The position numbers were made by a program, and so were the translations under genes. Below, piece after piece: positions 37,893 to 50,399 of a stretch of 64,000 nt of DNA (its first letter is position 1; each line of letters starts with the position of its first letter). Below the pieces are notes generated by a model. It had not been told where the DNA came from, did no database searches, and saw only the letters and a list, made by a program, of their open reading frames with translations. The DNA is from Nissolia schottii (Eukaryota; Streptophyta; Magnoliopsida; Fabales; Fabaceae): positions 1-64,000 of the forward strand of contig QANU01113349.1 of the NCBI GenBank assembly GCA_003254905.1. The letters run 5' to 3'.

Positions 37893-38132
37893 CATTGCAG
37901 TCCCATTGTTACCCCATCACACATCCAAACTCTTCGAATCCGACCAACTCTAACTCCCTGCCACACCCTAGTTTTTCTTTCTGTTTGTATTTGGGGATAA
38001 CTCCTCAGGAAATCAAAAGGGCTATTAAGTCATCTGAATGTGAAATGTTTGCTAAAAATATCACAAATTTTTTATTATATAGCATGTGAATGGCACATGC
38101 TTCTTTTTTTTTTGTTTTTTTGTCAATGTAAC
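37893..38132. other. Short unrecognised spacer
   Basis: C/T-rich then T-rich sequence between an LTR-type insertion and a Harbinger-like element. Nothing recognisable. Confidence 0.4.
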
Positions 38133-38135
38133 TAA

Positions 38136-39266
38136 GGTCGCGTTTGGTGGTTGAGACAGGACAAAAAGACAGGGACAGGAGGACAGAGATAGAAAAAAAT
38201 ATTGGGACAGGTTAGTCTTGTATTTTGTTTGGTGATGATATACAAAACACTCTTTTTATATGTGTATCTTGTTTGGTTTAATAAAGACAAGACAGAAAAT
38301 ACAACACAAATGACCTCAAATACCCTTTTCATAAAATTATTTAATTACAATTAAAAAATATTGTAAATCAAATTCCCAACTTCTTCCTTCTTCCTTTTAT
38401 TCATCACTGCTTTAGCATCATCATCTTCTGTCACAACCGAAACCCGACCTGAACCCTTGCTCGTAGGTCTGAATCAGCATTCCCTCTTCCATCATCACAA
38501 GATCAGTCCACAGGTTCTCGACACAGCGACTTGCCGCCACGACCTCGTCGACTGGCATGAAGAGCGTGAGCTGAAAGTAGTCACAAAGGCCGAGGAACTG
38601 CAAGTCTAGAAGTGATGCCACAAGGGAGCAGCCTCCTTGAAAGATAAGGCCTCGTTGTCGGAGGTGGTTTTCCACCTCCGGTCGTTCTTTCTTGCCAAGA
38701 AGCACAACGTGGCGGTGGTAGTGGCGGGATCTGTTCCACTGCCACTCCAGCTAGGGGTTTTGGCGGGAACTAGCTGGAAGTATGGATCGAAGAAATCTTT
38801 GATTGCGAAGATGTCGAGGGAGCCATCATCGTAGATAGGGGATGAGTTGATAGTGACGTTGTTAATGGAAAGAGGGTGGCCGAAATAGTTGTTGTTGGTG
38901 ATGGTGAGGGAGTGAGAGAGGAAGGGTGGGGATGTTGGCACCGAAGGGGAGGAAGACAAGATCATGGAGGGAGAAGACGTGGAGGAGGAAGTGGTAGCAT
39001 AGGAGGGAGAGAGAGAGTTGGGGGGTGCTTCTTGAAGGGTTTATGTTTAAGAGTAAGGTTGTCATAAACAAAATATGACAGGAGTAAAATGAGAAGAAAA
39101 ATATTGATGAATTTTTGTCTCCATGTCCTACAAAAATGGAAGTACAAAAAATACAGAAATTTTCTGTCATGAAAGACAAATTTTAGCATTTGTCTCGATA
39201 AACAAACAAGATTTTCTGTCCCCATGTCTCAATATTTTTGTTTTGTCCTGCTAAACAAACGCAGTC
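38136..39266. mobile_element. PIF/Harbinger-like non-autonomous element with captured gene fragment
   Basis: Flanked by the 3-bp duplication TAA (38133-38135, 39267-39269). The ends GGTCGCGTTTGGTGG and (complement) GACTGCGTTTGTTTA fit the loose Harbinger terminal pattern with GTTTG at positions 7-11. Next to both ends come 'gacaggacaaaa' and similar words on facing strands. The interior (38421-38965, minus) is derived from a fasciclin-like arabinogalactan protein gene. There is no transposase. Size 1131 bp. Confidence 0.7.
38421..38965 (-). pseudogene. Fasciclin-like arabinogalactan protein (FLA) fragment inside transposon
   Basis: Minus-strand reading gives YFGHPLSINNVTINSS, IYDDGSLDIFAIKDFFDPYF and, in another frame, GGCSLVASLLDLQFLGL, LTLFMPVDEVV, LWTDLVMMEEGMLIQTYEQGF. 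The order (YDDGSL-x-IF-x-I-x-x-FFDP, then a Ser/Leu helix, then LT-x-F-x-P-x-DE) is that of a plant FAS1 domain of the FLA19-21 kind. One frame change near 38650 separates the two halves, and the ends of the protein are missing. It cannot be a working gene. Confidence 0.7.
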
Positions 39267-39269
39267 TAA

Positions 39270-39719
39270 CGAACTGTTAAATTAAGGGAGGTTTGTATAT
39301 TTTACAAAAACTCAGGGACTTTTGAAAACAGTTTTGCAAATAGAAGGGTGATGAGTGTAATTATACTCAAGGGAGGTCAATGTAATTTATAGTTATTGTC
39401 TTTTATAAAAAAATATATATAAGGATTTAATTATAATTTTAATAAAAACTCATATTCCCTTCCATTTTCTCTCCATATCATGAAAGCATTTTTTTTGATG
39501 TGAAACCCACGCATACTTTTTCCTCTCCATTTTCTTTTGTCATCTAAGCAAGAAAAAACATCATTTTTTTACTTATTTTTCATACTTTCATTTTTCTCTC
39601 CGCTCTTTTTTCTCTCTATCCAAAGAAAGGGTAAGGATAAAAAGAAAAAGAAAAAAAAATAGACACTAGAAATAAAAATCTCTTTAATTAATTATATAGA
39701 GGAACCAACATAACTATTA
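39270..39719. other. AT-rich spacer
   Basis: Low-complexity T-rich and A-rich sequence. Nothing recognisable. Confidence 0.4.
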
Positions 39720-40020
39720 GGATGCAAAATCATGTTTAGTTATTATGGAGACAAATACAAAATCTTGTGTCTCATGACAGAAAATTAGTGTATTTTTTGT
39801 ATTTCCGTTTGACTGAAACACGAGAACATGGATATAAATGAGTGAGAATGAGACTCAACTGGTATTTTAAATTCATTGTCATATTTTTTATGTCTTATCA
39901 CCACAAAATTAAACATAATATAAACATAATAAATTGTATCTTATATATCATCATCAAACAAAATACAAAATTAACTTTTAATCTAATATTTTATGTCTAC
40001 GTCCTCGTATCTCTACGCAA
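39720..40020. mobile_element. Short inverted relative of the Harbinger-like element
   Basis: The left part ('atgacagaaaatta', 'tattttttgtatttcc') matches the complement of the right end of the 38136-39266 element. The right part ('atcatcaaacaaaatacaa') matches the complement of its left end. It is therefore an internally deleted copy of about 300 bp in opposite orientation, without the FLA cargo. Exact ends are not resolved. Confidence 0.55.
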
Positions 40021-40286
40021 CTGTATATACGTTTTTATCAAATTATAAACAAAATAATAGTAATATTCACATAAAAAAAAAAAAGAATAACAATATATGG
40101 CAATACCCCACCGCACGCATTTTGTGTTGTAACTCCATTGGTTTCTTCAAGAGACACCGTCTCACGTTGGTGCAGCTGCTCCGGAGTTCCGAATTGGAAT
40201 TGTTGGATCTGAATTTTGTAAAAGAGAAGAAGAAAGAAGAAGAAGAGTGACCCAGTAGTGAAGAATCAATAGCAAGAGCGAGAGAG

Positions 40287-43200
40287 ATGGCGATGGCGGT
40301 GAGGTCGAGCTCTGGGCTGCAATACCCAGAGCGCTTCTACGCCGCGGCCTCTTACGTTGGATTCGACGGATCCGCCTCTCCCACCAAATCCCTCACCTCC
40401 AGGTTCCCTAATTCCACCGCTCTCCTCCTCTACAGCTTGTACCAACAGGCATTGCTCCCTCCCATCTCAACTCCAATTCATGCACATTCAATTCTATCAT
40501 CAGTTTTTAGCAGATCTGTTCTACTAATAATGATCGGCGGCCTTCTTCGCAATAGTGATTATGTTTAGTGAATTAGATTTACTGAATTAGATGTTTCTGA
40601 CCCAATGCACACGGATCAACACGAGCAAGGAGTGAAATGCTTATTTAGCTGTCTCTAGCTTCCTTGTATTATATGTGGTTCTTTTTTTTTAAGTTTTTAA
40701 TTTTTTGTTTTGTTAGTTGTGTATTGATGCTTGTTTGGTATTGAGGCAGGGGTTTATTGTAGAGGAGTGTGTGTATAAGTGTTTTTTTTTTTTTTTGGCT
40801 CAGTGTGTGCTTAATTTGTTGTGTCAGGCTAGTATAGGACGTTGTAACGTCCCAGAACCCAGTTCGTGGAAGATTGTGGAGCATAGCAAATGGGCAAGGT
40901 TCGTGTGCTTGAAGCATTTGTGCTTCCTTTCGATTTCTCTGTGCTATTTTTATACAGTTCCTCTGATCTCTATCTAACTGTGCATTTATGTGTAATTCTG
41001 TTTTTACCATGCTTCTCTATGGTATTTATGTTATGCAAATATTTTTTCTTTTCAATATTATTCTTGCAATGTGCATTTTTGCATCCATGCTCTCTTTTTG
41101 TTGAGAATGTTGCTAAAATGTTGTAATTGTTGATGCAGCTGGAACCAGCTCGGAAACATGTCATCCACAGAAGCCATGCGTCTTTTTGTGAAAATATTGG
41201 AGGTGTCACGCTAATAACTTTATTTCACAACTCTTCCTTGGCATAATGCAGGATGTTAGCTGATTGCTTTCGTTTTTATTTTCGTTTTTTGCTTAGGAAG
41301 AAGATCCTGGTTGGTACTCAAGAGCATCTAACTCCATTGTAGAGCCTGTTATAGATGTGCAAATGAATGTGAGCATCACTAAGGCTATATATGATTTTGA
41401 GTCCTTTATGTTTCATCTGTACTTTTTGCCAATGTCTTGCTATGAGCTTTGCTTGTTATGTTCATCTATCTAATTTATTCAGGTTCACTTTAAAATAGAA
41501 GTACTGAAAGATCAGAATGTGGTCTAAGAAATCTGTTATTTTGAAGATATTTATGCCACATTTTTCTTACAACCTTTCACCTACTAGGCATGCATCCAGT
41601 TCCTGTGCAAGTAGAGTCAGTTTACTTACTTTGTTGTAAGTCATGATCTGGTTTATTGATGTGGCATTTAGGATTTGATCTTTAGATTTAAGTTAATGTA
41701 AGAGGCATGTCATCTTGTAGTTATATCAAGAAAAGTTGAATGAGAACATCATATTTTTCTGCACTTTTGCTGCTAACATTGTAATGTCCCATTTCATTAT
41801 GTCTTGCTGGTTTTGCAGCACAATTCCAAAGTTGAACCAGTAGTAGAGAATGGGAACTCTTATCCCGAGATGAAGACTATTCCCACTGATAATGGAAGTC
41901 AAGTTGGAATACAAGATAAAGACGTTGTCATTGAAGGCTTTGGTTCAGTTGGAGTCTATGATCAATGGATTGCACCTCCAGTATCTGGTCAACGTCCGAA
42001 GGCCAGATATGAGGTATTGGCTCATGCGAAATATAAAACCAAAAGATTCTTCTTCACTAGTTTTCTAACTTTCTGCTCTATTAATTTAATCTTTTTCCTA
42101 AGCTATTGTGTGTTTATATGTTCAGCATGGGGCAGCGGTCGTGCTAGATAAATTGTACATACATGGTGGAAACCACAATGGTCGTTACCTTAATGATCTT
42201 CATGTAAGCATATATATTCCGTATCTGTTGCATGAAGCTATGTCTTTTATCTAATAGTAATATATCTTGTGATGTTGACTTAAACCCCCCGTTTTGGTTA
42301 AGTGATGGTTTATGTTGTGTTTTTTCACCTATACTTTTCTTAATCTCCTTCTCGAGCTGTGTAATTATGTGCTATTTACTTTGAATTACATGGAAACTAA
42401 TACAGGTTCTAGATTTGGGAAGTTGGACTTGGTCGAAGGTTGAGGCTAAGGCTGGAGTTGAGTCTACAGACTCGTCATCCTCAGTAACATTAACCCCTTG
42501 TGCTGGCCATTCTCTGGTTTGTGTTGAAAATTTTGCTTTCTCATTTGAAAAACTCTAGTTAATCTTGTCTGCTATATTCAATGTTTTTGTTAGTTGCTAG
42601 CACTAATTCTGGAATATTTTGGATTTTGACAATGGAAACCTTGTTATGATAGATTCCTTGGGAGAATAAGCTACTGTCAATAGCTGGGCATACAAAAGAT
42701 CCTTCTGAAAGCATCCAAGGTATAAAATAATGTAATTATGTCATATCATTTTATTAGGGTTTGGCATCACATCTGTTGAAAATTTAAAATATGTAGAAGT
42801 GGGAAATTCATAATTTTTGTTTAGATAAGTCATCGGATGAGAAGCTGCAAAAAATTTGATGGTTTACTCTTCATTTTAATTAAAAACTCAAAAGCCTGAT
42901 GATACTATTACCTTATTCACCTTAAAAGTGAAGAGAAATCAAGACTCTTGGGGGTGATGAAATTTGTGTACATAAGTAAATCATTTATTGACAAATTGAT
43001 ATTACTTGCGTTTTAGTTTTTTTGAGTAAGTTAACTAAAAATTGTGACTTTTTCCACTTTTCCTTCATTGATTCGATCTATGCCCATTAATTTGGTGTTT
43101 TCCTCACTGCTCTGTTGCCTTTGTCCTACTCCTGTATTCTTCTATTGTAATCACAATTCAGCATTGATATTACTTATTTAGTGAAATAATATTATAACAG

Positions 43201-46200
43201 TGAAGGTGTTTGATCTGCAAACGACAACTTGGTCAACTCTAAAGACTTATGGGAAACCCCCGGTATGTATCTGTTATTCTTCTTTTTATGCTTATGCCAA
43301 AGGTTGTAGAACTTTTGAATTTATGTAGAAATATTTGACATGTCACTTTTGCTTTTCTCTAACTGCCTAACAAGAGATGCATACATTTAATTTTTGTCTT
43401 TTTGAATATGATAGTGTTACTTTTCGTCCATTTTCTTTTTTTAAGGAATCATAGTAACGGACTCTAAGTTCCCTTTTTCATGTTTGCCTTCAATTTTCTA
43501 GGTATCGCGTGGAGGCCAATCAGTTACTTTAGTTGGCACAAACTTGGTAATTTTTGGTGGACAAGATGCAAAGAGAACTCTCTTGAATGATCTGCATATT
43601 CTTGACTTGGAAACCCTGACATGGGATGAAATTGATGCTGTGTAAGAAGTTTCCTAATCCAACCCTTTCTATCTCCCTGGTTACTTGGGAGGGGGAGCTG
43701 TTAATGGTTTCAGGCATGAACTAAAATGAAAAAAAGACTTAAAAAACAAATTGACATTTGACCTTGTTTTCCAGTCATCGTTGGTTATGCCTAAATCTAG
43801 TTTTCATTTATGGTATATTATGTTACTCATTTTCATCCATAGTGATTTTGCTATTTCCTGGTTTTCGTATTTCTATATAGAGAGAAAAGAATGTAAAAGA
43901 AAATATGTTAACATTTGATGCTAAAAAATTATCAACTGGCAGTGGGGTGCCTCCTTCTTCGAGGTCTGATCATGCTGCTGCTGTGCATGCGGAGCGATAC
44001 TTACTTATCTTTGGTGGGGGTTCACATGCAACTTGCTATAATGATTTGCATGTTCTCGATTTGCAGACTGTAAGACCATTGCCTCTTCTATTAGGCTGTG
44101 GACTGGAAAAATCATCTTCATCTAATGATCTACGTGAACATTGCAGATGGAATGGTCTCGGCCAACACAATTGGGTGAAATACCAACACCGCGTGCTGGC
44201 CATTCTGGTGCAACAGTAGGGGAGAACTGGTTCATTGTCGGTGGGGGTGACAATAAGAGTGGTATACCTTTCAGCCAAATTGTCACTTAAATTCAAAATA
44301 TATTATTTCGGGGAAATGAATCTTTCTTGTACAGAACATTGCTTTATTCGTGTATGGATGTTTCTTGAATTCTTGGAACATGCGCATATATTTATCAGCA
44401 TTCCATTGCTTGGCCAAGGTACTTGTGTTAAAGAAAACACCATTTTTAAAGGAAGATTATTTAACATGCACCAACTTTGTCCAAGTTCTTTGATACATAA
44501 TATTCTTCAAAACCTATTGGAGTCCTTGATACATAATATTCTTGAAATCTATTTGAGTTAATATATGCGAACACATACATTACCAAGCCAAATGTGGCCT
44601 TCTGTTCTGCATGTTTCTTCCTTTTTCCTATGCTTTATGAGTAAACGAAAGTGATATACTGCAATGCTTTTTCTGATCATCGTAACATAGATCTTGAGAA
44701 AGGACCTACAATGTGTAATAGGGTATAAACTCAAACCTGGGTGGAGAACGAAATACAATAAAAAGAAATCAAGGCATAGATAAGATCATTGAATTCAACT
44801 AGGATGCACTTGATTAGTTCCTTATTTAGTGTTTTGGGTTTTGGCAGAGGATCACTTTTGAGAAGACTGTATTTTGAAAGAATACCTTTGGAAGGTCATT
44901 CTCCCAAAAGTAATTTTGTATAAATGAGGTTCATACGGTTAGATCAAGTAAAATTACTTGAGTCTGAAATTACTGAGATAGCATGCTTCATTTTTAGTGT
45001 ACATAATATTAACTTTAATTAGGATAAAGTGATTGAATTATACCCAAAATGCATTCTGGTAAAAAAGTGGGGCTTTTACCTACACATCCCTAGTCCTTTC
45101 CAATTTCCCAGAATGGATTCTGGAGGCCCCTACATAATCCATTATAGAGACTGAAGAGTACACAAAACATGCACTTATTGAATGAGATGGCTTGCTTCTG
45201 GTTGCCTCTCATTGCAATTCTTTGGTTTCTCTCTGCTTTTGGATAGTTCATTCATAGATGGAGGTTAGTCGTCATTGTTTGCTGCCTTGATCCTTATTTT
45301 ATAACAGATTCTAGAGTTGCAATAATAGGTATGTATTCATGGCTTTATAAAAGGGCAGTAAAAGTTGTAAAGGACTCGTCTGTCATGCATTTGATTTTGA
45401 ATTGCACAATAGTAAGGTTGTTGTCTTGTGACCTAAAGGTCATGGTTTTGATTCCCAGAAACAGCTTTTCCACTTGCAGGGATTAAGACTGCATACATCT
45501 ATCTTCCTCATACCTGATCAAGCGGGAGCTAGTTCATTGTGCCGTCTTTTTTACAATGATAGAAGTGATTATATGTGGCATATTTTTATGCATTTTCATG
45601 GCATTATAAAAGGACAGTAAAAGTTGCAAATGATTTCTCTGTCATGCTTTTAATTTTGAATTGATACAATGATAGAAGTGCTTATATGAAAAGTTTTTTG
45701 CATACTGTTTATTGGGAACATTGTGGGATGCTTCTAGCATAGTTGTAATGTATCTATATAGCTTCACTACCTAGGTTGTTGCAAATTTATTGATGATTTT
45801 AGATAAGAGGACATTTATGGTGCTGTCTTCTTGTACTATATTACCATATATAACTCATTTCAAGTTGGGTTTCATGCTATTCTGCAGGGGTCTCAGAGAC
45901 TGCTGTTTTGAATATGTCTACACTGACTTGGTCGGTGGTAACTTCTGTTCAAGGGCGTGTTCCTGTTGCTAGTGAGGTACATTTTTTTCGACATCATGCA
46001 TCGTGGGAGAATTCTTAATAATGAACTCTTGTTCAAAGTTTTGACTATGGAGGAAAAATAACCACTTGAAGTGGTTATTATTGGCTTAAATAAGCACCCC
46101 AAGTGGTTATCATTCCACGGTGGTAAATAACGTTGCCAAGTTTTCTGCTTTTGAATTTCATCCTTTTATTATATGTAATATTACCAGGTTGCATGTGCCA

Positions 46201-48427
46201 TAAAATTCTGAGTATTGTTGCTTGTTAACTCTGCTGTATCAGCAAATATACCCAGACCAGTGAAATAGTTTTCAACTGCCCTCTGTTTAAGATATTAAAA
46301 TGTTTCCCGTTGCAGGGCTTGAGTTTGGTTGTAGGCTCATACAATGGTGAAGACGTGCTTGTATCATTTGGAGGATACAATGGACGGTACAACAATGAGG
46401 TGATTTTAATTTCAAAATTTTAGGCCTTTTCTGCTGTCTTTTGATTTTGTCTTATCTTTCTCCCTCCCCTGATGTAGTTTGCTGCATTCCAGGTCTATGT
46501 CCTTAAACCAAGCCACAAATCAACTTTGCAGTCAAAGATAATTGAAAATCCCTTACCAGACAGTGTTACCGCTGTGCACAATGCTACAAATGCTACCCGA
46601 GATGTGGAGTCGGAAGGCCAAGAAGGGAAGATTAAGGAACTTGTCATGGACAATGTTGATTCCAAAGTATGTATTATTGCAAAGCATGTCCTTTGGTCAT
46701 CATAGATTAACGTGTCCAGCCCATTTCGTTGGGCAAGTCAGTGATATTTAACTTACTGCTGATGTTAGGACTGAAGCAAATATTGATGAAAAATCATTTG
46801 GAAGGTCATAAGAAACTCCAAACCACAATGCTGACTTTACGTGCATTTGTAGACTTCCAAACTTCTGCAATTTCTGTTTGGGCCATTCAAATTATAGGCA
46901 TAGATCATATCCTGAATTGGCATTTCATTTCAATTCCTGCTAGTCACCACTTTGATATTTTGGGTGTCATTCAGAAATTGAAAGGCGATCTTCTAACAGT
47001 CCTGAAGGCTGAGAAAGATGAATTGGAAACATCACTCAGCAAGGAGAATTTAAATACCCTTAAACTAAAGCAAGAGCTGGGAGAGGCCGAGGCTCGTAAC
47101 TCTGACCTTTCCAAAGTAAGTACTTAATAGTTGAAGTTCCTTCATGTAACAATTGTAGCGGGCTACTATAACCTCAGTACATATTGAACATAGTATGTGG
47201 GTAGAGTAACTGATACTGTTAAAGAATTTCGTCATCGAAACTCCCTTAACTAATTTAGTACTAAGAAAGGAATTATTTTGGAAAATTTTCCCATACTTCT
47301 TTTCTATCTTTTTTCTTCCATGGAGAGGAGGGGAAGGGGAATTATGGGGAAAACAAAGTGTTTATGAAAATATATTAATAAATATAAGCAGAATGATGTA
47401 AACAAAATTTCAATGTTATTAATTGTTTTATAACTCCATCAAGACGTCCTCACTTTTATCTCACTCATAATGTAGGAGCTCCAATCGGTGCGTGGCCAGC
47501 TTGCTGCTGAGCAATCGAGGTGTTTCAAACTAGAGGTACCCATTCTCTGAGCCTTCCCGAGACATTACGAGGAAGTGTTTTTGAACATTTGTTATCAAGA
47601 TATTGAATGTACACAATGCAATCCTGTTCTACCCAGTGGATACAATTGAAAATATGATGGAATCACTAAATTTATGTCGCTCAAAATGAAAAACAGAATA
47701 CTCCCTTTTCCCCATTTTATTGTTAGTCACTTGGAGAGAATTGAGTCGCCAGCTGGTAAGTAATTGCTTATTTGGATGAATTATCAGTATAGGCATTTAG
47801 GCATTGGCGTGAAGTGATCCATATTCCATCATGGATGCAATATTTTCTAGTTTTGTGCAAAAGTAGCTTATTGAAGATAAGTTATTCAAGAAACATGATG
47901 CTCCAAATCATCCATGTACTAAGCTATTATTCATAGAGTCACTATGCTATCAAGTATTTGATTTTCTATCTTTTTTTCTTTCTCTGCTAAAAGTGCTTGA
48001 TTATATATAACTTCTAACCATACAAAATACTTGATCAGTTTCAAGTAGGGATGACTTGATTAACCATGATTTCCTGATAGAATCTCTCATTGAAACTATT
48101 CTAGGATGATTCCTGTGTTATGCTCTTGTTTGTCTTTCTGAGGCTGCTCTGAAATTTTTGCATTTGTCTCCTTTGCTAAGGTTGAAAGAATTTAAAAACA
48201 TTTTTTAACTGAAGAGAGAGATTTTGAGATTGCAGGTTGATGTTGCTGAATTAGGACAGAAGCTACAAACAATTGGGACATTACAAAAGGAACTTGAACT
48301 CCTCCAGCGGCAAAAAGCAGCATCTGAGCAGCAGGCTGCCTTAAATGCAAAACAGAGGCAGGGTTCAGGTGGTGTGTGGGGTTGGCTTGCCGGTGCTCCC
48401 GCAAGCCCAGAAGCAGATGATGATTGA
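40287..48427 (+). CDS. ACBP4: Kelch acyl-CoA-binding protein ACBP4
   Basis: Eighteen exons (40287-40448, 40828-40898, 41139-41202, 41297-41368, 41819-42013, 42126-42203, 42406-42516, 42653-42719, 43201-43262, 43502-43641, 43943-44069, 44147-44261, 45888-45976, 46316-46399, 46493-46666, 46975-47115, 47476-47535, 48236-48427) total 2004 nt, 667 aa, against about 668 aa in Arabidopsis ACBP4. An N-terminal acyl-CoA-binding domain (about 14-105, YPERFYAAASYVGF, YSLYQQ, WKIVEHSKWASWNQLGNMS) is followed by Kelch repeats (about 189-480, repeated GG and NDLHVLDL blades). A C-terminal coiled coil (about 538-640, KAEKDELETSL, QKELELLQRQKAA) precedes the acidic end EADDD. The class is cytosolic, binds long-chain acyl-CoA esters and interacts through Kelch (ERF partners are known for ACBP4). 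Intron 1 has a GC donor. Exon 16 start is the least certain boundary. The gene looks intact. Confidence 0.93.
45335..45688 (+). repeat. Tandem duplication in ACBP4 intron 12, one copy split by a SINE
   Basis: A unit of about 95 bp ('ttcatggc-ttataaaag' ... 'tttgaatt' ... 'acaatgatagaagtg') occurs at 45335-45410 plus 45553-45577, and again at 45593-45688. The first copy is interrupted by the SINE at 45411-45552. Confidence 0.75.
45411..45552 (+). mobile_element. tRNA-derived SINE (ACBP4 intron 12)
   Basis: Runs from 'agtaaggttgttgtcttgtg' through the B-box-like 'ggttttgattccc' and 'ttgcagggattaagactgc' to a T-rich end, flanked by ACAAT (45406-45410, 45553-45557). Same family as the copies at 13717 and 18608. 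Confidence 0.8.
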
Positions 48428-49959
48428 GTGAATGTGTGAACCTTTGCCGTTAGCCTAACTGGATTTGGGTTCATTAGCCAATTTTATTTCCAATACATTT
48501 TTCTGCTTTGTTCTCATTCAGTTCATTTTTTCTGGTGATGGAAATAAGATTTAGCTGCTGTAGTGCCAAAGGAAAACCAACCCCCTTGGGGTTCTTGCAG
48601 TAATACGTGATACATATTCACTGTAATTTTAGTTTTGTAGCTTTTTTACCTAGGACAGTGTATGTTCTGTTCCCACCATTTTTGCTGATTTGTATTCAAA
48701 ATGAATCCATGATTTAATGAAAGCATCGATATTCCTTTGTTCGGAATGCTACTATTATTTTCTTTCTGTCGTTACTCTTTAGTGTTTGTTTCGTGAAGGC
48801 TTTCTGGTGATGGCGGAAAAAAAAAAAAAGAAAAACACTTGCGTGACTTTTTTGTTTGAGACCCTAGGTAACTTCATACCATAAGCAACCTTGTTCAAAC
48901 CGGGTAGGACGATGTTTTGGACGATGAAACTCGATTCCTTTGCTTCACGGATTGTCTTAAAGCTTGGTGTGTCTGGTTGTCGCCGGCGCCGTCTGGCTGA
49001 AGAGGGGTGCTACAGGCCGGTGGTAAAGTGTTCATTGCTGGCTTATGGTGGATTTGGAGGAGTCGAACACTCCTTAGAGGATTTGGATTAGCCCCCTCTA
49101 ATTGTGGCTTGTTGGGCTCACCTCTTGGTCCTTGATTTTGATCACCTATGCTCCTTGCCCAGCGCCAGTTCTCCGTTTCCAATGGCAGGTTGGCAGCCTC
49201 CTTTTTTCTTTTTTGACTTTTTATCGCCATGCTCACAGGAATACGGTAAATCTTGGTTATTTTTTGAGAAAAAGGGGAAGGCTTAGATGTAAGTTTGGTG
49301 TTTGATACATCTTATGAAATATGATAGATCGCTAAGACTTGTAACTCGCTGTATCATGTGAATAAGGCAGACTTTTCATGAACCATTTGTTCTGTAGTGC
49401 ATTTTAGTTATTCCTCTTAAATCTAAACAACAGTGAATCGGTGGTGCCGCCACACCTACAACTGCCATGAAAGTCACCATTGCCACACTTTAAAATTAAG
49501 TTTTTCAGCCAACCATACTTAGAATTCAACGTCAGAATCAGTGAACATCCATAAGTTATGGAAGTTGAAACTTTTAAGTCAATCACTTAGCATCCAAACA
49601 TTTTAGAACATTTAAAACCGATTGATATCCAAACTTTCATACAATTTCAAACATTTTAGAACCAGGGATCATCCAAAAACTGATCAAAATTTAACGTTTT
49701 TAGTCGAACACAAGCATGAAGCATGGATTTTTAGAATTTCAACCAATTTATAATCAAGGAACTTGAATCCCAACATTTTCAGGAAAGACACTGCTATCAA
49801 GCGGTGGCGACATTGGATTTCAATTTCATATCAGATCTGAGGTCTTCCCCCCTCCCCTTCCCCCTCTTAAAACCACCCCAAATATCTGAAAGGTTTTTCC
49901 CACCTCTCTCTAGATTTGAAAAGCTTTTCACACCCCAAATCTGAACCTCATTCCAAAGT
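48428..49959. other. Spacer downstream of ACBP4
   Basis: ACBP4 3' UTR followed by mixed sequence. A moderately GC-rich stretch at 48890-49200 has small open frames without likeness to a known family. No gene is called. Confidence 0.45.
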
Positions 49960-50060
49960 TTCCGTGGAGTTTCCGTAAACTCGGCTCAAAAACTCGTACG
50001 AGTTTACCTATTATTAAAAAAATTATTTTAAAAAATATTATGCTATACAAACCTAAAATT
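49960..50060 (-). mobile_element. Fragment of the GTTATCAAA Pack-type element
   Basis: Contains 'ccgtaaactcgg' and 'aactcgtacgagtttacc', then 'tattattaaaaa', matching the complement of the right end of the element at 62874-63750. Only about 100 bp of the terminal region is present, without cargo. Confidence 0.65.
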
Positions 50061-50399
50061 CATAATTAATCAATTCAAATCCAAATTAAGCACTTAAACT
50101 CTAGGAATCTAAATTTATTTACAATATCTAAGTTCACAGAGTTGTAGTGGAGATGAAGAATAAGACAACAAACGTACACTGAGAGCAACGCAGGAGTAAG
50201 CAGAGGAAGAAATGGTTGAGTTAATTGTGTCACATAGTCAAGTTAACTATCATGTCAATAGTTAACGGTTTAACATGACGTCCATGACTAAAACCTTACA
50301 GAATTATTTTATGAGGGATGATTTTTAATAAATTTTTTTTATGAAAAATAAAACACAAAATTCAAAATTTATAAGGGGCTAAACATATTTAACCCTACA

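Noticed and set aside
46729-46974. Open frame running into ACBP4 exon 16 from intron 15
   Set aside because: Reading on from exon 15 meets a stop, and no acceptor in this stretch keeps frame. A short exon-like piece near 46770 (TEANIDEKSF) could be a lost exon but cannot be spliced in as it stands.
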